Source of the DNA: Oxalicibacterium flavum
GTDB lineage: Bacteria; Pseudomonadota; Gammaproteobacteria; Burkholderiales; Burkholderiaceae_D
DNA: 64,000 bases
Reading direction: 5' to 3'
NCBI RefSeq assembly: GCF_014635065.1
Contig: NZ_BMCG01000003.1
Location: forward strand, 558,001-622,000
The position numbers and the translations under genes were made by a program. Positions 10,550 through 20,333 of this stretch are shown here, in pieces; position 1 is the stretch's first letter, and every line of letters starts with the position of its first letter. The notes beneath the pieces are model-generated. The model was given only the letters and a program-made list of their open reading frames with translations. It was not told where the DNA came from and did not search any database.

Positions 10550-13264
10550 TTAGGCAAACACCTGCACATACAGAAGCGTGACCGCTGTAATTTCGTCCTT
10601 CACCTTGTCGATGCCGACCCGCGCCTGTTCGATTCCCTGCAGGCGGCTCTGATGCTGCATCTTGCGGAAGGTCCGGTACGCATCGCCCGTCTTCACTGCC
10701 AGTTCCGCATCGATCAATCCCAGTTCGCCAAACAGTTTGAGCAGTGCGATGTTGCCAATGTCGCCTGTCAGTTGCGGGTATTGCGCTGCATGTCGTAACA
10801 CCATGTACTGCACGATGAATTCGATGTCGATCATGCCGCCGGCATCGTGCTTGAGATCGAAATCCGCGCTCTTGCTGGGGTGTGCCTCGCGCAGCTTGGC
10901 ACGCATGGCGAGGACTTCGCGCTTGAGGGTGTTGGATTCGCGTGGCTGGCGCAGGACGTTTTCGCGGATGGTTTCGAAGCGGCTGCCGATGTCGGCGTCG
11001 CCGGCGCAGTAGCGCGCGCGCGTGAGCGCCTGGTGTTCCCACAGCCAGGCCGAGGTGGTCTGGTATTTCTCGAACGAGGCGACCGTCGATACCAGCAGGC
11101 CGCTGGCGCCGTCCGGGCGCAGCGCGATATCGACGTCGAACAGGATGCCGGCCGGCGTGTGCGCGGTCATCCAGGTGATGAAGCGCTGCGCGAGCCTGGC
11201 GTACAGCGCCGGCGCGTCGGGATGGTCGTCGTCGTAGAGGAAGATGACGTCGAGGTCGGAGGCATAGCCGAGCTCCTTACCGCCGAGCTTGCCGTAGGCG
11301 ATGACGGCAAAGCGCGGTTCGTCGCGGTGCCGGTTGGGAAACGTCATCCAGATCGCGTGGATGGTTTCGGCCACCAGCGTATCGGCCAGTGCGGACAGGT
11401 GATCGGCCAGTTTTTCCACGCTGAGGTCGCCGACCAGGTCCTGCGCCAGCAGGCGGATCAACTGCGCATGGTGCATCTCGCGCAGCACGTCCATCTGGCG
11501 TTCGGTGTCGCCCGGCGATTCCTCCAGCCGTTGCCGCACCTCGCGTCCGAACGCGGTCCAGTCGGGCGTGGCCTTCAGCGTGCGGTCGTCGAGCAGTTCG
11601 TCGAGCAGCAGCGGATGGCGCGTCAGGTACATGGCGGCCCAGTTGCTGGCGGCGATCATGCGGATCACGCGTTCGAGCGCGTGCGGGTATTCGGTCAGTA
11701 GCGCGAGATAGGCGGCGCGGCGCGCAATCGCCTCGAGGAAGTCGAGCAGGCGGCCGAGCGTGACGGCATGCTTGTCCGCGACCTTGGCGATGATGGGCAG
11801 GCTGGCATTGACGAGCGCGACCAGCTTGTTGCGGCTGGCTTCGGGCAGCGTCTGCAGGCGCGGCGAGCGCCAGGTCGAGACCATGCGGCGGGCTGCTTCG
11901 GCCGGTTCGTCGAAGCCCAGATTGCCGAGGTAGTGCGCGATCGATTCCTCGCTGTCGGTGCTCGACAGCACCACGTGCAGTTCGGCCTCGACCTTGGTTT
12001 CTTCATCCTTCGCATCGCCCTTGCGGTCGCTGAAGATTTCATCGAAGTGGCGCGCGACCAGGTTGCGCTGTTCCTCGAGCGCGGCCAGCAGCGCGGCGGT
12101 GTCGTCGCAGCCCATCATGCGCGCCACCGTCAGGCGGTCGGCGTCGTTGGCGGGCAGGGTGTGGGTTTGCGCGTCGTCCAGGTATTGCAGGCGATGCTCG
12201 AGGTTGCGCAGGAAGGTGTAGGCGTGCAGCAGCTCATCGACCGTTTCGGGCTTGAGCAATTGCCGCTCGGCGAGTGCATGCAGCGTTTTGCGGGTGGAGC
12301 GGTCGCGCAGGCCGGCATCGCGCCCGCCGCGGATCAGCTGGAACACTTGCGCCAGGAATTCGATCTCGCGGATGCCGCCGCGGCCAAGCTTGACGTTGTG
12401 GCTGCGCTCGGGATGGCGCGTCTCCTGCCGCGTGACTTCGGCGCGGATCTGCGCATGCATGTTGCGGATGGCGTCGATCGAGCCGTAGTCGAGATAGCGG
12501 CGATAGACGAAGGGCCGGATGATCTTTTCGAGCACGGCGATGTCGGCCGGCTTGCCGGTCAGCGCCCGCGCCTTGACCCACGCGTAGCGTTCCCATTCGC
12601 GGCCCTGCACGATCAGGTATTCCTCGACCATGCCGAAGCTGGCGGCCAGCGGTCCCGAATTGCCGTTGGGACGCAGCGCCATATCGACGCGGAAGGTGAA
12701 GCCGTCCTCGGTGATCTCGGCCAATGCCGCGATCAGCTTCTTGCCGGTGCGCACGAAGAACTCGTGGTTGGACATGGGGCGTTGCTCGGGCGAGGTGGTG
12801 CGCGTCTCGCCATCCTCGTGATAGACGAAGATCAGGTCGATGTCGGACGAGACGTTGAGTTCGCCGCCGCCGAGCTTGCCCATGCCGAGCACGATCAGTT
12901 CCTGTTCCTCGCCCGAATCCTCGCCGATCGGCGTGCCGTGCTGCGCGCTCATGTCGGCGCTGACGGCGGCCAGCACGCGCTGCACTGCAAAGTCGCCGAA
13001 GGCGGTCATGGTGGTGACGACTTCGTCGAGGTCGGCCTGGCCGCCCAGATCGCGCCGGATCAGTGCGGCGATGACGAGGTTGCGCAGGCGGCGCATGGCG
13101 GCCGGAAGCGAGGCGCCGGCCTCTGTTTCGTTTTGTAAAACCCGAGCGAAAAGGTCGGGGTTCAGGGATAATTTGGCAACTTCGGCAACCTTTTCCTCAC
13201 GGGAGCTGTCTGCGTTGATCCATCGTGTATAAAACCGGGAAGCGTCGAGAGTGGACAGGGACAT
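10550..13264 (-). CDS. glnE: Bifunctional glutamine synthetase adenylyltransferase / deadenylase
   Basis: GlnE adds AMP to glutamine synthetase when nitrogen is plentiful and removes it when nitrogen is scarce, under PII control. The 904-residue protein has two related nucleotidyltransferase halves. The N-terminal deadenylase half shows GMGKLGGGELNVSSDIDLIF. The C-terminal adenylylase half shows YGKLGGKELGYASDLDVIFLY. Both keep the GS-like D-x-D metal site. The start MSLSTLDASRF is the first family-like codon; the upstream in-frame extension runs into the yhdP 5' region. It is divergent from yhdP. Confidence 0.96.
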   Translation of the reverse strand: MSLSTLDASRFYTRWINADSSREEKVAEVAKLSLNPDLFARVLQNETEAGASLPAAMRRLRNLVIAALIRRDLGGQADLDEVVTTMTAFGDFAVQRVLAAVSADMSAQHGTPIGEDSGEEQELIVLGMGKLGGGELNVSSDIDLIFVYHEDGETRTTSPEQRPMSNHEFFVRTGKKLIAALAEITEDGFTFRVDMALRPNGNSGPLAASFGMVEEYLIVQGREWERYAWVKARALTGKPADIAVLEKIIRPFVYRRYLDYGSIDAIRNMHAQIRAEVTRQETRHPERSHNVKLGRGGIREIEFLAQVFQLIRGGRDAGLRDRSTRKTLHALAERQLLKPETVDELLHAYTFLRNLEHRLQYLDDAQTHTLPANDADRLTVARMMGCDDTAALLAALEEQRNLVARHFDEIFSDRKGDAKDEETKVEAELHVVLSSTDSEESIAHYLGNLGFDEPAEAARRMVSTWRSPRLQTLPEASRNKLVALVNASLPIIAKVADKHAVTLGRLLDFLEAIARRAAYLALLTEYPHALERVIRMIAASNWAAMYLTRHPLLLDELLDDRTLKATPDWTAFGREVRQRLEESPGDTERQMDVLREMHHAQLIRLLAQDLVGDLSVEKLADHLSALADTLVAETIHAIWMTFPNRHRDEPRFAVIAYGKLGGKELGYASDLDVIFLYDDDHPDAPALYARLAQRFITWMTAHTPAGILFDVDIALRPDGASGLLVSTVASFEKYQTTSAWLWEHQALTRARYCAGDADIGSRFETIRENVLRQPRESNTLKREVLAMRAKLREAHPSKSADFDLKHDAGGMIDIEFIVQYMVLRHAAQYPQLTGDIGNIALLKLFGELGLIDAELAVKTGDAYRTFRKMQHQSRLQGIEQARVGIDKVKDEITAVTLLYVQVFA

Positions 13265-13397
13265 GTCTTTGTCTGGAAAGGATGCTGATCGATACGGAAA
13301 ACGATATGGAAAAGAGAGTTCTTGCAGAACTCTGCAGGCCGGGTCGCTGTCTGCCCGTTTGATTTTACGCGATGTGCCCCTCTCGACGATTTGATTG

Positions 13398-16300
13398 ATG
13401 CCTACCGAGCAAGTGCCACCTGACCAAGCCGTGCCGGCCGGAAGCCTGCGTGCGCGCTGGTGTGCCGTGCGTGGCGGCTGGCGCCGCTTCGATGTGGCCG
13501 CCTTCGGCTTGCCGTGCCTGGCGCTCAAGCTGATGCTGGTCGCGTACTTCGTGTTTGCAATTGTTTACCTTGGCTTGCGCTACGCGGTCATGCCGCAGAT
13601 CGATGAGTATCGCGGCGAGGTGGAACGCGTTGCGACGCGCGCGATCGGCCGTCCGGTGACGATCGGCGCAATCTCCGCATCGTGGCAGGGCCTGCGGCCG
13701 CAACTGCAGCTGGGGCAGGTTGCCATCTATGGTCGCGACGGCCAGCCTGCCCTGCAATTGCCGCATGTTTCGGCCGTGGTCTCGTGGTGGTCGCTGCCGG
13801 TATTCGATCTGCGCCTGCACCGGCTCGATATCGATCGGCCCGAGATGGACATCGAGCGCGATGCGCAGGGGCGCTTCCATATCGGCGGCATGCCGCTCGA
13901 TACCGAGCAGGAAGGAAACGGTCGCGGTGCCGACTGGGTGCTTTCGCAGCGCGACATCCACATCAATAGCGGTCGCCTGCGCTGGAAGGATGCACTGCGG
14001 CAGGCGCCGGAACTGGTACTCGAGCGTGTCAACATGGTGCTGCAGAGCCGCGGACGACATCATCACTTCGGCCTGCAGGCGGTGCCGCCGACTGCCATCG
14101 CGGCACCGCTGGACGTGCGTGCGCGATTCGAGCATCCGCGCTTTGCCGAACGCATCTCGAATCCGGCGCTGTGGACCGGCGAAATCTATGCCGACCTGCG
14201 CGATACCGACCTGGCGGCGTGGAAGACCTATCTCGACTTTCCCTTCGATCTGCAGACCGCATCCGGTTCGCTGCGGACCTGGCTGTCGTTCGACCATGCG
14301 CGCGTGGCGAACCTGACTGCCGATCTGGCGCTGTCCGACGTGCTGGTGCAGTTGCGCAAGGACCTCCCGCCGCTCGATCTGGTATCGGCACAGGGGCGCG
14401 TCTCGATACAGGAAACCATAGACGACAGCGTGCGCGACGGCACTCCGACCTTCGGCCTGCGGGGCCACGCGGTCGCGGTCAGGAATTTCACGCTGCAGAC
14501 GCGCGACGGCCTGGTGCTGCCGACCACCACGGTCAGCGAGCGCTTCGTCGCGGCCAGGAACGGCGCGCCGGAACGCACCGAGGTGCAGGCGCAGATGCTC
14601 GATCTGCAGGCATTGGCGGCGTTCGCCGAGCGCCTGCCGTTGCCTGCAACGCAACTGCAGTTGATCCGCGATTTTGCGCCGCGCGGTCAACTGAAGGACT
14701 TTTCCGCGCAATGGCAGGGCGCCTATCCGGACGTGCAGTCGTACAGCGTCAAGGGCGATTTCAACGGCCTGAGCCTGCGTGACCAACCCGCTCGCCCGGC
14801 ACGCAAGGCAAGCGCAGGTTCGCCGGCGCAGGCGGCAGTGCCGGCCATTCCGGGTTTCGAGAATCTGTCGGGCCACATCGATGCGGGCGATCAGGGCGGC
14901 TCCATTTTGTTGGCTTCCCGGGACGTCAGCGTTGCGTCTCCCGCGTATCTGGCCGATCCAGTGCTCGAATTCGATACGCTGGATGTGGATGCCAAATGGC
15001 GTTTCGAGAAGAACGACATGCTGCTGATGACGGTGCGCCGCATGGCGTTTGCCAAGGACAGCCTGCGCGTTGCGCTCGAGGGTTCGCACCTGATGCCGCT
15101 CGACCGGCGCGAGCGGCCGGGCACCGGTGTCATCGATCTGAAGGGGACCATAGACGGACTGCCGCTGCAACAGGTCGGCAGCTACCTGCCGCTTGGTCTG
15201 CATCAGGACGTGCGCGAATGGCTGGACGGTGCGCTGGCGGGGGGCATGCTGCGGGATGCGACATTACGGGTCAAGGGCGATCTGGCGCGCTTCCCGTTCC
15301 ACAAGGAGGGGGCGGGAGCGAAGGACAAGAGCGAATTCACGTTCGCGGGCCGCATCGAGGATGGCGTGCTCAACTATTCGCCGACGCTGCATGCGCGTGA
15401 CGGCAAGTCGCCGCTGTGGCCGCTGCTGGAGAAGATTCAGGGCAGCATCCTGTTCGACAAGACACGGCTCGAAGTTCACGGCAAGTCCGGCGAGACACAT
15501 GGCACGCAGGTGGCCGACGTCAAGGCGGTGGTGCCCGATCTGTTGTCGAAGGAATCGGTGCTGCATATCGACGGTACTGCGAGCGGGCCGTTGCAGAACT
15601 TCCTGCGCTATACGGTTGACAGCCCGGTCGGCGAATGGATAGGCCATTTCACCGATGAAGCCAAGGGAAGCGGCAATGCCGCGCTGTCGCTCAAGCTTGC
15701 GCTGCCGCTGCACCACATGCGCGAGGCGAAGGTCAACGGTGCGCTCAAGTTTGCCAACAACGGCGTGACACTGATGAATGTGATGCCGGAGATCGCGCAA
15801 ACCAGCGGCCGCCTCGAATTCGACGAAAAGGGCGTGATGCTGCGCGACATCAAGGGCAGCTTCCTTGGCGGTCCGCTGACGCTGTCCGGCGGTTCGCAGA
15901 AGGACGGGACGATCCAGGTCCGAGCCGAAGGCACGCTGACGGCGGCCGGCTTGCGCAAGGCCTATCCGGCACAGAATCTGCAGAAGGTCATGGACCGCGT
16001 CAGCGGCAGCACGCGCTACAGTGCGACGGTCGGCGTGCGCGGCAAATCGGTCGATGTTGCGGTTGATTCCAACCTGCGCGGGCTCGGACTGGATTTTCCA
16101 TCGCCGCTGCAGAAGAACGCACGCGATCCCTTGCCGCTGCGGTACGTACAGAGCGGTGTGCCGTCTGACGATGCGGCCGTCCTGCGCGATACGGTTCGCA
16201 TCTCGCTCGGCAGCACCATCGCCTCGCTTTACCAGCGCGAGCGCAGCAGCGAGCCGGGCGCGTCGTGGCGCGTGGTGCGCGGCGGCATCGGCATCAACGC

Positions 16301-17591
16301 GCCGCTGCCGCCGTCTGGTGCGGGCCTGCAGTCGAACATCAGCGTCGCCGCGCTCGATATCGACGCATGGATCGCGGCCATCGGCGGTGCGTTGACACGC
16401 GGCCAGACCGATACTGCGCAGAACGCGCCGGGACTGGCGCAGTACCTGGAACCGGACAAACTGGCGGTGCGCGCCGACGAAATGACCGTGCTTGGCAAGC
16501 GTTTCGACGATGTGACGCTGGGCCTGACGCGTGGCGACGAGATGTGGCAGGCGAATATCGAATCGGTGCAGGCACATGGCCATCTGGCGTGGAACGAGCC
16601 GCGCGGCGGACGCGGGCTGGGCCGGGTGACGGCGCGCCTGAAATCGCTGGTGGTGCAGAAAACTGCCAGCGGCGAGGTCGATACCATGCTCGACAAGGTC
16701 GATGACGATGCCACCGAACTGCCGGCACTCGACATCGTTGCCGACAGTTTCGAGCTGTACGGCAAGAAGCTCGGTCGGCTCGAACTGCTCGCGCATTACG
16801 TGCGCGCGACGGAGGGCCGCGAGTGGCGCATCCGCAATCTGGCGCTTTCCAATCCGGACGCCGACTTCAAGGCCACCGGCAACTGGATCGCCAGGAACGG
16901 CGGCAACGCCTCGCACCTCGATTACCAGATGGATATCCGCGATTCCGGCAAGCTGCTGGCGCGCTTCGGCTTTGCCGACGTGCTGCGCGCCGGCGCCGGC
17001 AGCATGAGCGGCGACATCAGCTGGCGCGGGCTGCCGTTCGCGATCGACTATCCGAGTCTGAGCGGCAACATCAATCTCGACGTCAAGAAGGGTCAGTTTC
17101 TCAAGGTGGAGCCGGGCGCGGCCAAGCTGCTCGGCGTGCTCAGCATGCAGTCGCTGCCGCGCCGCCTGACGCTGGATTTCCGCGACGTGTTCTCGGAAGG
17201 CTTCGCCTTCGACGGCATCAATGGCAGTGCGCGCATCACGGATGGCGTGGCGCAGACCGGCAACCTGAAGATGCGCGGCGTGTCGGCCACCGTGCTGATC
17301 GACGGCGTGGCCGACATCGTGCACGAGACGCAGGACCTGCGCGCGGTCGTGATTCCGGAGATCAATGCGGGCGCGGCTTCGGTTGCCTACGCGCTGGCGG
17401 TCAATCCGGTGATCGGCGCCGGCACGCTGCTGGCGCAACTGTTCCTGCGCCAACCGCTGGCGCGCGCCTTCACTTACGAATACGCTATTACCGGTGGCTG
17501 GAGCGACCCGAACGTCAGCAAGATCGAACGCAAGGTCGAGACCGATACGCCGCCGAATTCCCGTCTTTCCCAATCGCTGTACGAAGGCTGA
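13398..17591 (+). CDS. yhdP: YhdP-family AsmA-like envelope phospholipid transport protein
   Basis: The 1397-residue protein has an N-terminal transmembrane segment (ALKLMLVAYFVFAIVYLGLRY, around residues 37-57). A very long beta-rich periplasmic region and an AsmA-like C-terminal domain (residues about 1150-1390) follow. Family knowledge: YhdP is one of the large AsmA-like proteins that bridge the inner and outer membranes and move phospholipids. ATG at 13398 was preferred to the TTG one codon earlier. It heads a yhdP-nitrilase-tldD set; yhdP next to tldD is also seen in enterics. A 769-codon open frame opposite it is a shadow. Confidence 0.9.
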   Translation: MPTEQVPPDQAVPAGSLRARWCAVRGGWRRFDVAAFGLPCLALKLMLVAYFVFAIVYLGLRYAVMPQIDEYRGEVERVATRAIGRPVTIGAISASWQGLRPQLQLGQVAIYGRDGQPALQLPHVSAVVSWWSLPVFDLRLHRLDIDRPEMDIERDAQGRFHIGGMPLDTEQEGNGRGADWVLSQRDIHINSGRLRWKDALRQAPELVLERVNMVLQSRGRHHHFGLQAVPPTAIAAPLDVRARFEHPRFAERISNPALWTGEIYADLRDTDLAAWKTYLDFPFDLQTASGSLRTWLSFDHARVANLTADLALSDVLVQLRKDLPPLDLVSAQGRVSIQETIDDSVRDGTPTFGLRGHAVAVRNFTLQTRDGLVLPTTTVSERFVAARNGAPERTEVQAQMLDLQALAAFAERLPLPATQLQLIRDFAPRGQLKDFSAQWQGAYPDVQSYSVKGDFNGLSLRDQPARPARKASAGSPAQAAVPAIPGFENLSGHIDAGDQGGSILLASRDVSVASPAYLADPVLEFDTLDVDAKWRFEKNDMLLMTVRRMAFAKDSLRVALEGSHLMPLDRRERPGTGVIDLKGTIDGLPLQQVGSYLPLGLHQDVREWLDGALAGGMLRDATLRVKGDLARFPFHKEGAGAKDKSEFTFAGRIEDGVLNYSPTLHARDGKSPLWPLLEKIQGSILFDKTRLEVHGKSGETHGTQVADVKAVVPDLLSKESVLHIDGTASGPLQNFLRYTVDSPVGEWIGHFTDEAKGSGNAALSLKLALPLHHMREAKVNGALKFANNGVTLMNVMPEIAQTSGRLEFDEKGVMLRDIKGSFLGGPLTLSGGSQKDGTIQVRAEGTLTAAGLRKAYPAQNLQKVMDRVSGSTRYSATVGVRGKSVDVAVDSNLRGLGLDFPSPLQKNARDPLPLRYVQSGVPSDDAAVLRDTVRISLGSTIASLYQRERSSEPGASWRVVRGGIGINAPLPPSGAGLQSNISVAALDIDAWIAAIGGALTRGQTDTAQNAPGLAQYLEPDKLAVRADEMTVLGKRFDDVTLGLTRGDEMWQANIESVQAHGHLAWNEPRGGRGLGRVTARLKSLVVQKTASGEVDTMLDKVDDDATELPALDIVADSFELYGKKLGRLELLAHYVRATEGREWRIRNLALSNPDADFKATGNWIARNGGNASHLDYQMDIRDSGKLLARFGFADVLRAGAGSMSGDISWRGLPFAIDYPSLSGNINLDVKKGQFLKVEPGAAKLLGVLSMQSLPRRLTLDFRDVFSEGFAFDGINGSARITDGVAQTGNLKMRGVSATVLIDGVADIVHETQDLRAVVIPEINAGAASVAYALAVNPVIGAGTLLAQLFLRQPLARAFTYEYAITGGWSDPNVSKIERKVETDTPPNSRLSQSLYEG

Positions 17592-17621
17592 AGATCAGGG
17601 CCGCATCATGAGGGTACGAGC

Positions 17622-18431
17622 ATGACCGAATCCACCGCCGCACGCGTAGCCGCGATCCAGATGGTATCGACGCCCGTCGTCGAGGAAAATGTCGCGACCG
17701 CGACGCGCCTGATCGCCGAAGCGGCACAGCAGGGTGCAACGCTGGTGCTGCTGCCCGAATACTGGGCCGCGATGGGCATGGACGAGCGCGACAAGATCGC
17801 GTTGGCCGAGCAGGATGGAACGGGGCCGATCCAGGAATTCATGGCGCGCGCCGCGCGCGACCACGGCGTCTGGCTGATCGGCGGCACGCTGCCGCTGGCG
17901 GCGACCGAAGACAAGGTGCTCAACACCATGATGGTCTATGACGCCGAGGGCAAACGCGTCTCGCGCTACGACAAGATCCACCTGTTCAGCTTCACGCGCG
18001 GCGAGGAATCCTACGACGAGGCGCGCACCATCGTGCACGGCAAGGAAGTCGGCGCCTTCGAGGCGCCGTTCGGCCGCGTCGGGCTGTCGGTCTGCTATGA
18101 CCTGCGTTTTCCGGAACTGTACCGCGCGATGGGCGACTGCACGCTGATGGTGGTGCCGGCCGCCTTCACCTACACCACCGGCCGCGCGCACTGGGAAATC
18201 CTGCTGCGCGCGCGTGCCATCGAGAACCAGTGCTACGTGCTGGCGGCTGCGCAGGGCGGGCGCCACGTCAATGGCCGCACCACCTGGGGCCACAGCATGC
18301 TGATCGATCCGTGGGGCGAGATCAAGTCGGTCTGGAACGAGGGCGAGGGCCTTGCAATCGGCGATATCGAGCCCCATCATCTCCAGCGTATCCGCGAGAA
18401 TCTGCCGGCGCTCAAGCATCGCTTTCTGTGA
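17622..18431 (+). CDS. Carbon-nitrogen hydrolase, Nit1/Nit2 type omega-amidase
   Basis: The 269-residue protein keeps the nitrilase-superfamily Glu-Lys-Cys triad. Glu is in LLPEYWA, Lys in YDKIHLFSF and the nucleophile Cys in SVCYDLRFPELYR. Members of this branch deaminate oxidised glutathione-type or omega-amide metabolites (a repair function) rather than nitriles. It lies 30 bp after yhdP and about 150 bp before tldD, on the same strand, an arrangement common in Betaproteobacteria. Confidence 0.9.
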   Translation: MTESTAARVAAIQMVSTPVVEENVATATRLIAEAAQQGATLVLLPEYWAAMGMDERDKIALAEQDGTGPIQEFMARAARDHGVWLIGGTLPLAATEDKVLNTMMVYDAEGKRVSRYDKIHLFSFTRGEESYDEARTIVHGKEVGAFEAPFGRVGLSVCYDLRFPELYRAMGDCTLMVVPAAFTYTTGRAHWEILLRARAIENQCYVLAAAQGGRHVNGRTTWGHSMLIDPWGEIKSVWNEGEGLAIGDIEPHHLQRIRENLPALKHRFL

Positions 18432-18579
18432 CGCAACGCGCGGTAGCGGTGTCGTCCCGATGCTGTCTTGACATTGCCCGAACGCAGCGGCGGGGCGTTT
18501 GCCGCGGATGCTCTACAATTCGTCTATCCGAACATTTGCGGTGGCCGGTTCAGTCCGGCCGCCGCCTACCTTGCAGACC

Positions 18580-20040
18580 ATGACGCCTTTCGAACCCAAT
18601 CTCACTACGCTGGCCGTGGCCCGCGACATTCTCCTGACGCCGTTCGGCCTCGACGAGTCCGCGCTGGTCAAGACGCTGGGCACGATGTTCGCGCATCGCG
18701 TCGATTACGCCGACCTCTATTTCCAGTTCACCAAGAGCGAGGGCTGGAGCCTGGAAGAAGGCATCGTCAAGACCGGCAGCTTCTCGATCGACCAGGGCGT
18801 CGGCGTGCGCGCGGTGTCGGGCGACAAGACCGCGTTCTCGTATTCGGATGAAATCTCGCAGCGCGCATTGACCGAAGCTGCGCTGGCTACGCGCACCATC
18901 GCGCGCCAGGGCGCCGGCAAGGTCAAGGTCGCATCGCAGATCCAGCCGGCCGGCGGCCGCTCGCTGTACCTGCCGCACGATCCGCTGACCTCGCTCGACG
19001 CCACCGAAAAAGTGCGCCTGCTCGAACGCATCGAGCGTATCGCGCGCGCCAAGGACCCGCGCGTGGTGCAGGTCATGGCGGGACTCGCCGGCGAGTACGA
19101 CGTGGTGCTGGTGGCACGCAGCGACGGTGTGCTGGCGGCCGACATCCGTCCGCTGGTGCGCCTGTCGATCACCGTCATCGCCGAGCAGAACGGCCGCCGC
19201 GAAATGGGTTCTTCTGGCGGCGGCGGACGTTACAACTACGCCTACTTCAGCGACGAACTGCTCGAGAAATACGCGAGCGAGGCGGTCGCCTCGGCGCTCG
19301 TCAACCTCGAAGCGCGTCCGGCACCGGCCGGTCCGATGACCGTGGTGCTCGGACCCGGCTGGCCCGGCGTGCTGCTGCACGAGGCGATCGGCCATGGCCT
19401 CGAAGGCGACTTCAACCGCAAGGGATCGAGCGCGTTCTCGGGACGCATCGGCGAGCGTGTCGCGGCCAAGGGCGTGACCGTGGTGGACGACGGCACGATT
19501 GCCGACCGCCGCGGTTCGCTCAACATCGACGACGAAGGCAACCCGACCCAGTGCACCACGCTGATCGAGGACGGCATCCTGAAAGGCTACATCCAGGACA
19601 CCATGAACGCGCGCCTGATGAAGATGCCGATCACCGGCAACGCGCGGCGCGAATCGTATGCGCACCTGCCGATGCCGCGCATGACGAACACCTACATGCT
19701 CGCCGGCGACAAGGACCCGCAGGAAATCCTGGCGTCGGTGAAGAACGGCCTGTACGCGGTCAACTTCGGCGGCGGCCAGGTTGACATCACCAACGGCAAG
19801 TTCGTGTTCTCGGCCAGCGAGGCCTACATGATCGAGGACGGCAAGATCAGCTATCCGGTCAAGGGCGCCACGCTGATCGGCAACGGACCGGATGCCTTGA
19901 CGCGCGTGTCCATGATCGGCAACGACATGCGGCTCGACAGCGGCGTCGGCGTCTGCGGCAAGGAAGGGCAGAGCGTGCCGGTCGGCGTCGGCCAGCCGAC
20001 GCTGCGGCTCGACGGCGTGACCGTCGGCGGCACTGCCTGA
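18580..20040 (+). CDS. tldD: Metalloprotease TldD
   Basis: The 486-residue cytosolic zinc protease partners TldE/PmbA; together they degrade or mature short peptides. The zinc motif is visible as [12 protein letters not shown] (HExxxH), followed by the family block [17 protein letters not shown]. The start [12 protein letters not shown] was chosen because upstream in-frame residues are not family-like. No tldE/pmbA gene is in this window. A TACAAT hexamer at 18514-18519 could be a -10 element but lacks a matching -35. Confidence 0.95.
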   Translation: MTPFEPNLTTLAVARDILLTPFGLDESALVKTLGTMFAHRVDYADLYFQFTKSEGWSLEEGIVKTGSFSIDQGVGVRAVSGDKTAFSYSDEISQRALTEAALATRTIARQGAGKVKVASQIQPAGGRSLYLPHDPLTSLDATEKVRLLERIERIARAKDPRVVQVMAGLAGEYDVVLVARSDGVLAADIRPLVRLSITVIAEQNGRREMGSSGGGGRYNYAYFSDELLEKYASEAVASALVNLEARPAPAGPMTVVLGPGWPGVLLHEAIGHGLEGDFNRKGSSAFSGRIGERVAAKGVTVVDDGTIADRRGSLNIDDEGNPTQCTTLIEDGILKGYIQDTMNARLMKMPITGNARRESYAHLPMPRMTNTYMLAGDKDPQEILASVKNGLYAVNFGGGQVDITNGKFVFSASEAYMIEDGKISYPVKGATLIGNGPDALTRVSMIGNDMRLDSGVGVCGKEGQSVPVGVGQPTLRLDGVTVGGTA

Positions 20041-20167
20041 CGGGCAAACACGGCACTGTCTTGGCAGAAAGGCATGGCGGGATTGCCACGCTTTTCGCCG
20101 CCGCGCTTGCCAAACGGCCTGATTTGCTGCACTATTGCCTGTACATAACCGCTTTGACAGTAATGAA

Positions 20168-20239
20168 ATGACTTCCCTGCGCTTCGCGTTTTACTTTTAC
20201 TTTAGCTATTCCAGCCCGATGGCGGTGGAGAAGCGGTAA
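20168..20239 (+). CDS. Putative Phe/Tyr-rich leader peptide of aroG
   Basis: A 23-codon open frame (ATG at 20168, TAA at 20237) encodes a peptide whose core reads FAFYFYFSY, seven aromatic residues out of nine. It is followed within 36 bp by a strong terminator hairpin and then by aroG. This is the layout of ribosome-mediated attenuation as in pheL/pheA: starvation for Phe or Tyr would stall a ribosome on the run. No strong Shine-Dalgarno is visible. The call rests on composition and position. It is too short to be seen as an ordinary gene. Confidence 0.75.
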   Translation: MTSLRFAFYFYFSYSSPMAVEKR

Positions 20240-20274
20240 GCGCGCAAGCATAGAAAGCAAACCGAAATTCTTTG

Positions 20275-20307
20275 AAAAACCGCCCGCGTGGCGGTTTTTT
20301 TGTTTTT
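20275..20307 (+). terminator. Rho-independent terminator between the leader peptide and aroG
   Basis: Stem AAAAACCGCC (20275-20284) pairs with GGCGGTTTTT (20290-20299) around a 5-base loop, followed by further T residues. It lies upstream of aroG and downstream of the leader peptide, so it is best read as an attenuator terminator rather than the distant end of tldD. Confidence 0.88.
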
Positions 20308-20333
20308 GCAGAACGGATCAACTGGAGAAAACC

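Larger units (their letters stand above)
20168..20307 (+). promoter_or_regulatory. Candidate aromatic-amino-acid attenuator upstream of aroG
   Basis: The unit combines the Phe/Tyr leader peptide, a terminator at 20275-20307 and a possible competing pairing. GGCGGT at 20221-20226, just after the aromatic codons, is the exact complement of ACCGCC at 20279-20284 in the 5' arm of the terminator. A ribosome stalled on the aromatic codons could therefore leave this antiterminator free to form and let transcription enter aroG. The alternative fold is only 6 bp as seen by eye and needs a folding calculation. Confidence 0.65.

Noticed and set aside
15264-17573. A 769-codon open frame on the minus strand opposite yhdP
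   Set aside because: Same reasoning: it is a codon-bias shadow of yhdP with no domain.
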